Assembly: GCA_034620365.1 (NCBI GenBank)
Contig: JAQGEQ010000091.1
Location: 248,001 to 312,000, forward strand
Origin: Pegea sp. RAD2-039
Taxonomy: Eukaryota; Chordata; Thaliacea; Salpida; Salpidae
Direction of reading: 5' to 3'
Length of the DNA stretch: 64,000 nucleotides
How positions within the stretch are numbered: position 1 is the first letter of the stretch; every line of letters starts with the position of its first letter. The position numbers and the translations under genes are program-made. The notes below the pieces were generated by a model. That model saw only the letters and a list, made by a program, of their open reading frames with translations, searched no databases and was not told where the DNA came from. Below, one piece after another: positions 1-11,576 of this stretch.

Positions 1-454
1 AGTTGAGAATATATTTAGAAATTAAATTTCGTTGAGGTACATACAGACTTTTTACTGTAAAATGAATTAGTTGTTTTTTGTTTTACATTTTGTTCAAAGT
101 TTCTTCTATTTATGATCAGCAAAATTTAGTGTAAATTTTGAAAAATGTTTTTTGGAAGTGATCGACTTAATCAAATTAAAAATCTACAACCATTTGTAAA
201 TTTGCAACCATATATTTTACACAAACAATTGCTAAGTGTTCAGAAGCAGAGCTGAAATTGTTTAAAAAAAGTCAATTAAACTGCAAATTATTTTTAGTTA
301 TTATGTCTAAACAATGTTTGTTGGATTTGTAATAATTAATTTAGTTCAAATATTTGAGTAATTTCTTAGAATAATTGAAATTAAAACTTTATTTTATTAA
401 CAGATAGTAAATTATTAAATAAAAAGAAGTTAGTATTTAGATAAAAAGTATCCT
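1..454. other. 3' flank of the CYP4 gene, no gene seen
   Basis: AT-rich sequence with no ORF of note. On the minus strand, downstream of the P450 stop, two overlapping AATAAA polyadenylation signals (positions 388-393 and 393-398) can serve that gene. Nothing else is recognisable. Confidence 0.5.
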
Positions 455-2149
455 TTAATGTCGTCTTTGAATTTTTAAACTAAGAGTTTGAACCGGTTCA
501 AGTAAACTTGAGTTGAGTTTGATATTTTCTTCCTTATCAAAAGAAACAACTGAAAATTGACGAAAAAATTTGGCCAAAATAACTTTTTGTTCTTGTAAAG
601 CAAAACGTTGTCCAATACAGTTACGTGGGCCCGCTGAAAAGGGTATATAAGAAAATGGAGATAGGTTTCTCTTCAAACGGTTTTCAACATCAAATCTTTC
701 AGGTATAAACTTGTTTGGTTCATCCCAAAGATCAGGGTGTCTATGGATAAAATAGATAAATATATTTACACTCTGTCCTTTTGGAATCAAGCATCCATCT
801 ACAAAGATATCTTCTTTTAACTTACGACCGATAAAAGGTATCGAAGGGTAAAGCCTTAAAACTTCCTTGATTACTAAATCAAGATAAGTTAACTGATTCA
901 AGGTATTGAAAGTCACATTACAACATTCATTATCTTTAAAAACTTGGTCTATCTCATCTTGAACTTTTCGTTGTTTATCAGGATATCTTCCAAGTAAGTA
1001 AATAGCCCAAGTCAAAGCTATAGAGCTTGTGTCATGTCCTGCAAACATAAAAGCGTCAACTTCTTCTTGAATATCTTCTGCTGAAAGCTTTTTTCCATCT
1101 TCAGTTTCAGCTGATAACAAAATATCCAAAAATGCTTTTTTACTTTTCTGGTGTTTTGTATTTTTTTCTTCAGACATTTTAGCTTTCATCCTATCTTCAA
1201 TTACACTTTTTGATTGGTTGTGAAGAACTTTTAATATCTTCTTTTGTTTTCTATTCAGACCACTTAGTTTAAAAATAGTTTCATTCAGTAATATTGGATT
1301 GGTGATTCGTTTTTGAACAAGTTTATTCATACTGTAAAATACAAAGTTTGATTTTTGCTGGCTTATTAAAATCTCAACAAAATTATATTACTATATTCAT
1401 TAAAAAAAATAACTATTTTTGAATTATCTTTACTATAGCATACAGGCTAGTAATTCAGTAGATAGAAAAATTTATCTTTATAATCATATTTGAAGATAAA
1501 CTTACCTATGAACTGCTTGAACATAATCACTGCTCTCATTAAGTTGAGCTTCGATCTTAACACCCATTGCAGTCTCACAGATGATATCAAAGGCACACAA
1601 TTTTAAGCAGTGCAAGATATCTACCTCACTTCCTTGTGAGATACTTTGATCAACAGATTTTATAAAGATGCTCGCATGATCGTTCATCACTTCCAAAAAG
1701 TTGAGTAAGATAGCATGATGAAAACTAGGAGTGATTATCTTTCTTCTTTGATGCCATTTCCTTCCAGCAGACATCGATAAACCATCTTTGATCCAAGGTC
1801 TTAGAAGATCATACGCACTAGACTTTGTGAGTTCCTTTGAACTTTTTAAGATGTTTCCCGCGTAGCTTGGATGAAGTAAAACTACAAAACTGTAAGTTCC
1901 AAACCAGGAAACGACCATTTTGTGTTTAGTAGCTTTTGCAAAGTCTAAACATGCACGTTCAAAAAATTTAAAGAAATCTTCTTGATTATGAGGAAAGCTT
2001 AGAGCATGACCGAACAGAGGATTCCATTTAAGGGTCGTAAATGACGGAAGTTTAAAAGTATAAAAGTTGCATCGGATATATTGCTTTACATTTATAAAAT
2101 TGATAAAGATAAAAACGATAGAAAGTATCAGTAGAAATAAAAGAATCAT
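455..2149 (-). CDS. CYP4: Cytochrome P450, CYP4 family
   Basis: Haem-thiolate monooxygenase of the endoplasmic reticulum; CYP4 enzymes typically hydroxylate fatty acids or related lipids. Two exons, 1506-2149 and 455-1331, join across a 174-nt GT-AG intron to give 506 residues, the usual CYP4 length. Residues 1-19 form a hydrophobic anchor. The I-helix oxygen-binding motif AGHDTSS is at about 312-318, the ExxR motif (EVLR) at 371-374, a PERF motif follows, and the haem loop FSAGPRNCIG at 446-455 holds the axial cysteine at 453. All key residues are present, so the enzyme looks functional. The start is the only Met before the anchor. A single intron is few for a CYP4 gene, since vertebrate members have about eleven. 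Assignment to CYP4 (CYP4V/4F-like) rests on sequence pattern; the substrate cannot be read from it. Confidence 0.9.
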
Positions 2150-5131
2150 ATTTTCTTTAAAAAAATCTGTAATAATTGAGTTTTGAATAGTCTTTTTAAT
2201 TGATCTTTATTCTTGTTGTGACACAATTATTTATTTAAGTTAAAACAAACATTAAGCAACTGAAGTTTAAACAAAAATTTTGTCACTAATTAAAAAGCTT
2301 TGAATGATTTTGCTCATTTATAACAGAAATATTACCAAAAAGTGAAATACTATTTCAGTTTATATAAATATAAGAAGTTTTTAAAGGTTTATCAACATAA
2401 TTAGCTTCTCTAGTGTAACGTTATTTAAGTTTTGTTTAAACAGCTATCAAAAAACTTGAAATATTCATCATTCTATAATAAAAAGAAATTTATAGCATCA
2501 TACAACTATTGTTTAAAAGATTATATTTCTTATTATATTAATAAAAGCTTTTAATGTCAGTAGCTTTACAAAATAAATGTACTTCATAAAGGTTTTATTA
2601 TATGTTTACACAAAACAACTTATTAAAAAGATGTAAAGCTCAAAAATAACCGACTATTAGGTTTTTACTAAAGAAATAATCATTAAGAAAAATTGAAATA
2701 AATAAATAATAACTGCTGTTAGTTAAACTACGACTCAATTATGTTTCGAACCATTTAAAAAATTGCATAATCTCAACTTAAGCTGTCAATAACAGTATGT
2801 CAGATGTTTGTTTGAAAACTATTTATTTAGTATTCAGCACTCTCCTATTAGACTAAGTAGAAGTTTGATATTATATACCAGCAAAGCCCACGTAAGAACT
2901 TTTAAATGAAAAAATTAATTAGTTAGTTTTCGAATCTAAACCAGTAAATTTTTTGGACAAAAAAGTCAAACAATTTTTTTTCGGTTACCAGAAACTCTTA
3001 TGAGTGTCTCAGCAAAGGACTTATCCTAATGGAATTAGGCGTGCTCTTATAAAAACTATTCAAAATGAAAGGATAACTATAAAAACTTAAGAAGGGTCAC
3101 CGAACAGAGAGATCTGTCAAAGAAAAGTATCGCCAAAGGATGTTTGTTAATAAAAATTGCTTAAAACTAAACCAAAAGATAAATTTCCTGTTTACTGAAC
3201 TAAAAACGTTTTCATAAAACATGATAAAGTACTTTAAGAGATGACAACAAAACTCTTTAATACATTTAATGTAGTGTTTCCAATTCAACATTTAAAATCT
3301 TTAATTCAAGATTTAAAATTTTTAATTTGTGACATCAAGACTTTGTTACTTATACCGTCTTAAAACGTTATGATGTAGATTATTTCCTTTCGGGTGCTAG
3401 TTTGCATATCATCCTGTCTTTTTTGTCAAAAGATTGATAAATAGTTTCTAAACCTTTTCAAATTGTTTGTTTCAATTAACTAATTTTATCAGTAACATCA
3501 GACAGGAAAGTGACTTTGTTCAAGAGTCTAACAAACTTATCTTTTAATCAAATTAGAAACTTTTTAAAGGAAAGTTTGGTCTGAAAATTTGTTTTTACAA
3601 TTTAAGATAATTTTTCTATAACATATGAAAAGTTTGACTTCCTAAGATGAGATATTTAATAACTCTGTAAGCTTTGAGTTGTGGCAGTTTCACTAACTCT
3701 CCTCTGGTAGACCGTGTTTTTTATTTTTGTAAATCTTTTATTTGCTCAAGTTTTTAAACTGCTTGCAATGCTTAAATTTTTTTATTCTTAACTACTCGAA
3801 TTCTCTCACGCAGTTTTAAGTCTTGCATGACGAAAGAATATAAAGGTTAGTTGTAAACACCTTTCTTAACATCATAAACTAAAATTAGTTCACAGATAAA
3901 TGTTTACTTGGTCAATGAAGATACCTATAAATCACAATCATTATTCCAGAACATTGCTAATTGCTAATTGTCTTAGTTTAATTTTCTTTTTCAAATGTTA
4001 TTATTTAAGTATTTAATCAAATCTTAAGATTATGCTTAATGCTGTTTATCTTAATTACATTCTTTCTAAAGTTATCTTCTGCTGGGTGACAGATCGTACA
4101 GATTTCAGTATTATTAAAACTCTTTATGAATTATTTGGAGTTGGTCATCTTTGAGAGTTTCACTATTGCTAAGTTCATATTTTTTTTACAAATTCCTTTT
4201 TGGGATAGTTGGCCGATTAGTTTAAAGCATTTGAGAAATTTAATCAACCAATCTAAAACTTTTTTCAATCTTTTTTTTAGATCAAAACCTTCACGCAAGT
4301 TGCATTTGCCTTAAAGCGGTTCTTTCAAAAACTTTAAATCAGTTAGCATGAAGTCTTTCATACCTTATACACAGATGCATCGGTAAATACATAGAGAAGC
4401 TATCTAAGATAGCTAGTAGAAACAGATTTAAGAGCTACATTTTTTGACAGGAAGCCTTGTAGGTGCAAAGTGATTCATGATGTAGTTTACTTAAGTAAAG
4501 TTGCAACTATCAATATGATGGTAGTATAAAAACATTCATCTTATAAAAATAACAGCTTTGTTTATTTAAGGATTAGAGTTATTTTCTAGAAAAGCAGAAA
4601 CACTTCTCACAAGTATTTATATGAATAAGTCTCTATTCTAAGTAATCTCAAAAACCTAATTTATAAATTGACTGTTTGTAAAATATTTTTTTCTTATGAA
4701 AAAGATCTTAATTTTTTAAAATATTTTATAATAGAAATATCAGAAAACTATGGTTTCGAGAAAATCTATAAAAAGCTTTAAAAAGGAAGTTGTTTTTTTA
4801 TTTATTGTCTTAAAGGAAAAAATATAGCAATTGCACCTTTTAGAAGACTTTATAAGTATATGGAACAAATCAATTCTTTCAAGCCTAAATAAGCGGATTT
4901 TTGACTTAGTATTTAAAAGATAAAATTAGCGTTGATAACAATCGATTAAAAAAGTTGATTTTGTAGAATAAATTACTATTTGCTAAGAAATAATGATAAG
5001 GTTAACTAATTAAGGGTTTAAGTTCGATTTCTATATACTTAAAATGGATATCTAGCCTGGTACATTTTGCTAAGATGTTTAAAACATTTGTAATATTTCA
5101 GGCAAAACATAATATAGAGTAATATATAGAA
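2150..5131. other. Intergenic region between CYP4 and SLC6 genes
   Basis: About 3 kb of AT-rich DNA between two divergently transcribed genes (P450 on minus, SLC6 on plus), so it should hold both promoters. Short ORFs at 3097-3291 and 4126-4314 show no domain, no homology I recognise and no splice context, and I treat them as chance. No repeat was recognised. Confidence 0.5.
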
Positions 5132-8100
5132 ATGTCGAGTTCTGAAAGCAAAAATTCCGAAATAAATAAAGATGTAACAAGCAGAGGGAAAAATCGACAG
5201 ATGTGGAATAATAAAACAGAATATTTGCTGGCGATGATTGGGAACGCAGTTGGAATTGGAAATATTTGGCGTTTTCCTTATCAATGTCAGAAATATGGTG
5301 GAGGTTTGGATAGTTTATCTTTTGTTGGCGTTCAAGTAGAAATTATTTTATATTTTTTGTGTCTTAGGAGCATTTCTTATTCCTTATTTTATTGCTTTGG
5401 TTTTTGTTGGTTATCCTCTGTTGTTTATGGAAATAGCACTTGGTCAACAATTTCGACAAGGTAGTGTTGGTACCTGGACTTCTGTGTCTCCTTATGCAGC
5501 AGGAATTGGAATCTGCACTCTTATTGTGAGTCTTAAGTCTTTAAAAAACGATAAGTAGATAAACCTAAGATTTACAAACTACAACTGATAGAATTTATGA
5601 AAGAATAAAGTTCAGCAATTTAGGTTTAAGCGCGTGTTTAAACACAACTCACATATTTGTAGATAAAACAAAATTAAAGCATTTGGTATAATTGTTTTCT
5701 TTTCAATAAATTAACCTTTTCAACTGGCATCTGTTAGGCTTTGATGAATCTGTTTGAAGAATATTGCATATCAGTATTTTTCAGTGTTTTGATTAAATTT
5801 TGAGATAATCAAATTATCAAGTTATATCAAAGGCAAATTCTACGAGTATATCTTCGGTAATAATTACTTTTTACATTTCTGTTTTAGAATTACAGTACTT
5901 GGCATATTTTTCATATAAGTTAGTTATTTAAAACTAAATTAATGATAAATCCACACAAACATTCTGTTTCTTTATCTTTGTTGTTTCCTATTTACTTTTT
6001 CAAATATACAATTAACAATAATCATGTAACTTTCAAATGTATAATATCATTAAGAACATAATATTTAGAAAGTCGAAACTCCTAAAAATGTAAAAAATAG
6101 TTTATAGTTGTCAACACGTTAGCTTTCTTCACTTCTATTAATATTTTTTACATTACTCAAAGCTGCTGAAGCTGTTAATTAGTTCAGCTTTTATTGTATA
6201 AGGTTTTATTTTACTATAAATTATATTTGCATATTTTATTAACTTTAGTCATTTACAGATTGTATGCATAGTATCAAGTTATTACATTGTTGTGGTTTGT
6301 TGGAGTTTTATTTACGTTGCAAGTTCTTTCATTGTTCCTTTGCCATGGAAGGATTGTCCTCTAGATCCTAATAACTCATCTATTAAAATTTCTGAATGCG
6401 AATTAAGTTCACCGACGTTTTACTACTGGTACCGTGTGACCGCAAATGTTCCTACTTCTGTCGAAGAATCAACTGGTTTGTTAATACTATAGCAGCTCTA
6501 AATTTCTAATAGACAATTTTTATTAAAGTATTTAAAGATTAATGCTGTGTTTTTAGGCATCATAAATTGGAAAATCTTGTTAGCAAGTGCTTTTGCTATG
6601 ATTTTAGTGCTTATAGGGCAAATAAAAGGAGTGAAATCTACCGGTAAATTTATGTATGTTGGAGTTACTTTTCCGTAAGTTTATATTTTTAAAATATTGA
6701 TTTTAGCAAAGCTTCAATTACTTTAGATAACATTTTTAGTTTGTCATAAAAATAATTTGATTAAAATATATAATTTGAAAACAAGAAGCTTATGTATTTC
6801 ATTTAACTAGTCCATTATTTAAAATTATAAAATGAAATTTCAAAAAACTTTGTTATTTAACCATTGAAATTGTAGTTTTATTTTTTCAACAGATTTCTGA
6901 TTTTGCTCATTATGCTTGTTCGTGTGTTAACCTTGGAAGGATCTTTTACAGGCATATCGACATTGCTAGAAATAGATGTTAGTATTACTGTACTTAACAT
7001 ACTAAAATTTTCAGCTAATTTCTATTTGCAGGAAACAAAACTTTTAAATCCAACAGCTTGGCAGGCGGCTATAACACAGATATTTATGAGTATTGGGATT
7101 GGTTATGGAGTATATATAGCTCAAGCAAGTTATATGCCAATCAACAATAACTGCAAGTTTGATGTGCTGTTTGTAGCAACTATAAACAGCTCTATTTCAA
7201 TATTGGCAACAATAATTGTTTTTGGAATTCTTGGGTTTCGTGCAGTTGTTAATGAAAAAAAATGTCTGCAGAAGTAATTTGATTTTTCGGGACTTTTTAC
7301 TGATTTAAGAGTTAATATTTTATGAATAAAGAATTCAATTATCATAGAACTTTTATTATTCTGTTCTAAAATCAGATATCACTTTTTTTAAAGAATTGGT
7401 TTATCTTTGAATAATTCTGTTGGATCTATAAACACCAATGTTTCTTGTGCAGCAAAAAATTTTCTTAATGAGGTATTTATTTTTATTTTTATTTTTTCTA
7501 GTTTATTTATTATGTTAATTTATTTTGAACATTTTAGTTAAAGAAACAGAGTAGCAAAAAAAAAATACTAAAAGATTACAAAATTATTCTTTAAGTGCTG
7601 GCCCAAGCATTTAAAACGGATATATAATATTCTGATATAAAATTTCAACAAAAAGCACACCTCAGTTTTATTGCTGTTATGTCAAGCTATAAATTCCTTG
7701 AACCAATACTCCATCAATAGATTTATTATTCAACGAGTATCTTCGGTCCTAGACCTTGGCATTACTCTATCATCTGACTTTAAATGGCGCAATTATGTTT
7801 CTGAAATCTTTGGAAAATCAATCAACCTTGTCTACCTTATTATAAAGACCTTTAATTCTAAGGATCCATGTTTTTTTTATCAATCTTTTCAAATTGTACG
7901 TACGTCCAATTCTTGAATACAATGTTAGTGCATGGATGCCATATCAAGTTAGTGATATCAAAAAAATCGAGTCTGTTCAGGCCACATTTACGAGATTAGT
8001 ATGCAGGAAACTTAATATTAAATATGATAGTTATAAACATCGTCTCAGCTTCTTCAATTTAGATACTTTGGAAATCCGACGGATTAAATACGACTTAATT

Positions 8101-9583
8101 ATTATTTTTAAAATTTTCCACAATTTAATTGACCTTCAGTTTGATGATTTCTTTTCCATTAGTCCTTCCCTCAAGTTATATCAGCTCAGAATACACCCAT
8201 TACACCTTAATAAGCTCATATCACCTGGTACATTAATCAGAGCAATTTTTTTTTCTCATACCGCACAATTAGTACATGGAACCAGCTGCCATCAGACATT
8301 GTCATGTCGGAGTTGCTCGTGTTGTTCAAGAAGAAGTTGAAATCTTATAATATTGCCAACATTGTCATTTCTAAACTGTAATTTTTTCCTTTTTCATATT
8401 AATAACATTCTATGTAATTGTTCACTGTTGTATGCTTTGAGTGATATCGAAATGCCATGTGTTACATCTTTTGCTTTCTATATTTTTGACTAAATAGATG
8501 TAATTTGTGAGAATGTGTGTTAGCGAGAGGTGCTCTCTTCAGGTACCCATCTTTTGCATTTATTGTAATAAATAAATAAGATGCCATCTAGTCTTTAAAA
8601 AAGTCATATGATGAATTTTAATAGGAGCTGAGTGGACCTGGCTTAGCATTTATCGCTTTTGCTGAGGTGATGCTTCAGATGCCGCCGCCAAACTTGTGGT
8701 CATTCATCTTTTTTGCAATGTTGGGAAGTGTAGGAGTAAGTAGCTTAATAGGAACTACCACTGGAATCATAGCTTCTGTTCAAGATCTTGGTTTAAAACT
8801 GAGAAAATCTCACATGGCACTTGTTGTATCTATAGGTGATAACTTTCTAAAAACCATTAATTAGTCTATTTTTTGATTTCTTAACAAAAAAATTACTGTT
8901 TAGGTATATTTGCTTCTTCTATTCCTTACGCATTTGATTTTGGAAATTATCTAACTGAAATAATGGACAATTATCTTGCTACATTAACACTTGTACCGAT
9001 AGTAATAGTAGAATTGATTGTTGTTAACTGGTTGTATGGTTTTAAAAGGTAAGCTGATTGTAGCACTTTTTAATTTCAAAGAAATTCCATAAATTTATTT
9101 ATTTTTAACCTAAAGTAATGAGAATAAACTAAAAACAAAATGTTCTTCTAATTTTCAAGTTAATAATTAGTTAATTTAACTAAAAGAATTTTATTCAGAT
9201 TTTTTATCGATGTCGAAAACATGACTGGCGTCGCTTTTGGATACTATTGGAAAGTAACTTTATTGGTTATCACGCCAGTTATTCTAACTATTTCGTTTAT
9301 TGGAAGCTTATACAAATATGCATCTGAAAATGTAGGTGACTATATATCATGGAACAAAGAATTGGCAAAAGAAATACTAGTTACTCCACCTTCGTGGCTG
9401 ATTAGTTTGGTTATCTTCCTCGTCATATGTTGCTTCTTCTTTTTTCCTTTGAATATAGTTCTTTACAAGTTTAATATATTTAACTTGCCTGCTTATTTGT
9501 CTAAAAAGAACAAAAATAGTTCAAATCACCATTCGAAAGATGTTTTTATAGAAACTGACAAAGTTGCTGTTTCCTTATTGTAA
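5132..9583 (+). CDS. SLC6A15/17-like: SLC6 sodium-coupled neutral amino acid transporter (SLC6A15/A17-like)
   Basis: Plasma or vesicle membrane symporter with twelve expected membrane spans. Exons 5132-5303, 5368-5525, 6259-6475, 6557-6674, 6893-6977, 7032-7273, 7394-7472, 8625-8835, 8904-9048 and 9199-9583 join in phase to 603 residues, normal for SLC6. The TM1 sodium/substrate loop [14 protein letters not shown] is at 37-50. The subfamily call rests on the extracellular motif PLPWKDCP, on [13 protein letters not shown] before loop EL4, on [11 protein letters not shown] in TM7, and on SSLIGT in TM8; other SLC6 members have an LD-S motif there. The small exon 7394-7472 (residues 331-357) encodes part of EL4 with two N-glycosylation sequons (N337, N346); it is short for the subfamily, whose EL4 is longer. 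The 1.15 kb intron after it holds a LINE fragment. Substrate is inferred from the subfamily only. Confidence 0.88.
7697..8579 (+). mobile_element. 5'-truncated CR1/L2-like LINE fragment in an SLC6 intron
   Basis: Corresponds to the last roughly 840 bp of the full LINE at 13935-18188: the end of the reverse transcriptase ORF, then the 3' UTR with GTGAGAATGTGTGTTAGCG and a short AATAAATAAATAA tail. It lies in the same orientation as the host gene. The coding part is broken: a frameshift near 7880-7900 splits it into two frames, and a second break near 8270 changes the C-terminus. Where the full element has a stop (17674), this copy has a Tyr codon. The 5' boundary is approximate. Confidence 0.85.
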
Positions 9584-11576
9584 GTTTTATTTTTAAAACA
9601 CTTTATGAGAGCTTATATAACAATTAATTCAACTAAAACATTTATGCATATTTATATTTATAATTATCATTGTATAATAAAGATTTTTATCGCCTTAAAT
9701 TATGTTTTTTGTACAGTCAATAATAAAATTGCTTCATTTGTTCCGCTGCTATTATTATTTTCGTCTTCATTTAAACATCTAATGAAGGTAGTTTTAAATT
9801 GATCACTTATTACAGGAGCTCATCCATTAAGTTGCAACACCTAAATGGTATTAACTGTAATTCTAGCTTCTATACTTTTTATACGTTATTCAAAGTTGTA
9901 ATAAGATATTGTAATTGTTGTTTCATTCGACAGAGCTTGAAAACTACTAAAGAATCAACTATTATATTTCTATTTTATTACAATAAATGCAAAGTTAGGT
10001 GCCTACGCGGGCACATACTCACAGTTATATATAGTTTGAAAATTATGATTGTTGTCGACTTGAATCGTATATGTAAATTTGGTTTAATTATATTGTTGCC
10101 TTCACTGTTACTGTTTCTTTTGTAGCCTGATAGTTGAGCTCACTGTTGTTATTAGCCATCTTTTACAATAATAATCATCATTACAATACTGAAAATTCTT
10201 CTAGTTTTTCGGCACTGACTAACAAGATGTAATATAAAACTTTTTTGTATGCAGTAAGCAACTTTCTTTGAAATTTGCATTCTAGTCAAACAAAGATAAT
10301 TCCTTTTAAAGCCAAATTAATGAATAAAATATTCTCAATTTATTGTTTTATTTTTCCTTTAAATGTTTTGTATTTAGAATTTTTTTTAATGAGGTTGTAT
10401 AAAATAGTTTTGAAGTTAAAGTTTTCTTGTTTATGATATTTTTATAAAAGACAAACAAGATATGAGAATCAAATGAAGCCACACTTTAGCTCATAACCGG
10501 TTAAAAGTAAGATTATAGGAAATGATCTTCAATTAACGCTAACATCAACACATGTTTTAGTGATAGCGGAAATTTTGTTTTTTTTCTACTTAGAAGGTTT
10601 TTTTTGCAAGTATGTTTTGATTCTCTATATGTTTACTATTTTTCAACAAGTGTTTATAACTTTAGTCAACAATAAATTTTACACAACACTGTTTGAACTG
10701 CTTAAGCAGTTTTCGACTTTTCTTTCTGAAGTGGACTCAAACTAATTTTAAATACCACTAATCTACACCAGCTAGAAGAATTTTTGCATTTTAAGCATCT
10801 TTGCACTAATAGAAGACTATTTTATAAGCATCTGGCAGTTTTCCAGCAGTTTTCTTGCCATTTTAGGAAAACACGCTTTTTATGAGCTAACAACTAAATA
10901 ATCATTACAAGTTTTATCAAATGTAAATGATAAGTTGGTTGCTGACATGTTAAATTTTAGTTGATAAAAATATAGTTTAGTAAAATAAAATAGAATTCTT
11001 TTAAATACTTATCTGTTTCTTGTAAATATACAAGCAAGTTCCATTTATTTGATGTACCATCTATCTCCTTAAAATTTACTAAATACGACGCAAGTCTGGT
11101 ATGATGATGATGAGCACTTGAAAAGTTTTTGGTTGGTTGTGTTGATAAATAAAGATTTTTATGAGATTAAATAAATTAGCTAATGGAGTTGGAAAGAAAA
11201 GATTCAATTTAAAAAAATAAATAGTTTATATTGCCTAATGTACAAACTCATATTAAAGTTTTAGTGTATGTATGCAATGTATTTACTACCAATCTAACAA
11301 TAGAAAAGCAATTTGTACATGTCTTGCAATTCAAGAAATAACTTTAAGAATCTATGGTTTTTACTGCAATACCTGAGAAAGCAAGCTGAAGATTCTGATA
11401 TTCTATCTTATAGTAATATTTTAAATTCATAAGAAGTGTTGAGTTTGCAATAATGAAGTTATTATGATGACATTGGAAGTTAAAGGAGTATTTTAAAGTT
11501 TTAGCAGTTAGATAGACAGTTGGTTATTTTGAATAAGCAGAAAAATAGATGAAGCAGATCTCGTGATGCAATTAAA
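9584..11576. other. Spacer between convergent SLC6 and SLC7 genes
   Basis: About 2 kb of AT-rich sequence holding the 3' ends of two convergent transporter genes. ATAATAAAG near 9675 and GAATAAAAT near 10323 are possible plus-strand polyadenylation signals. Small ORFs at 9605-9802, 9799-10125 and 10560-10745 have no recognisable features and are taken as 3' UTR or chance. Confidence 0.5.

Noticed and set aside
7274-8633. Direct splice from 7273 to an acceptor at 8633 in the SLC6 gene
   Set aside because: It keeps the frame, but drops the exon 7394-7472, which has good splice sites, protein-like content with a family-typical Cys and sequons, and joins in phase to 8625.
9605-10125. Two overlapping plus-strand ORFs after the SLC6 stop
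   Set aside because: No domain, no splice context, AT-driven composition, and they lie where the 3' UTR is expected.
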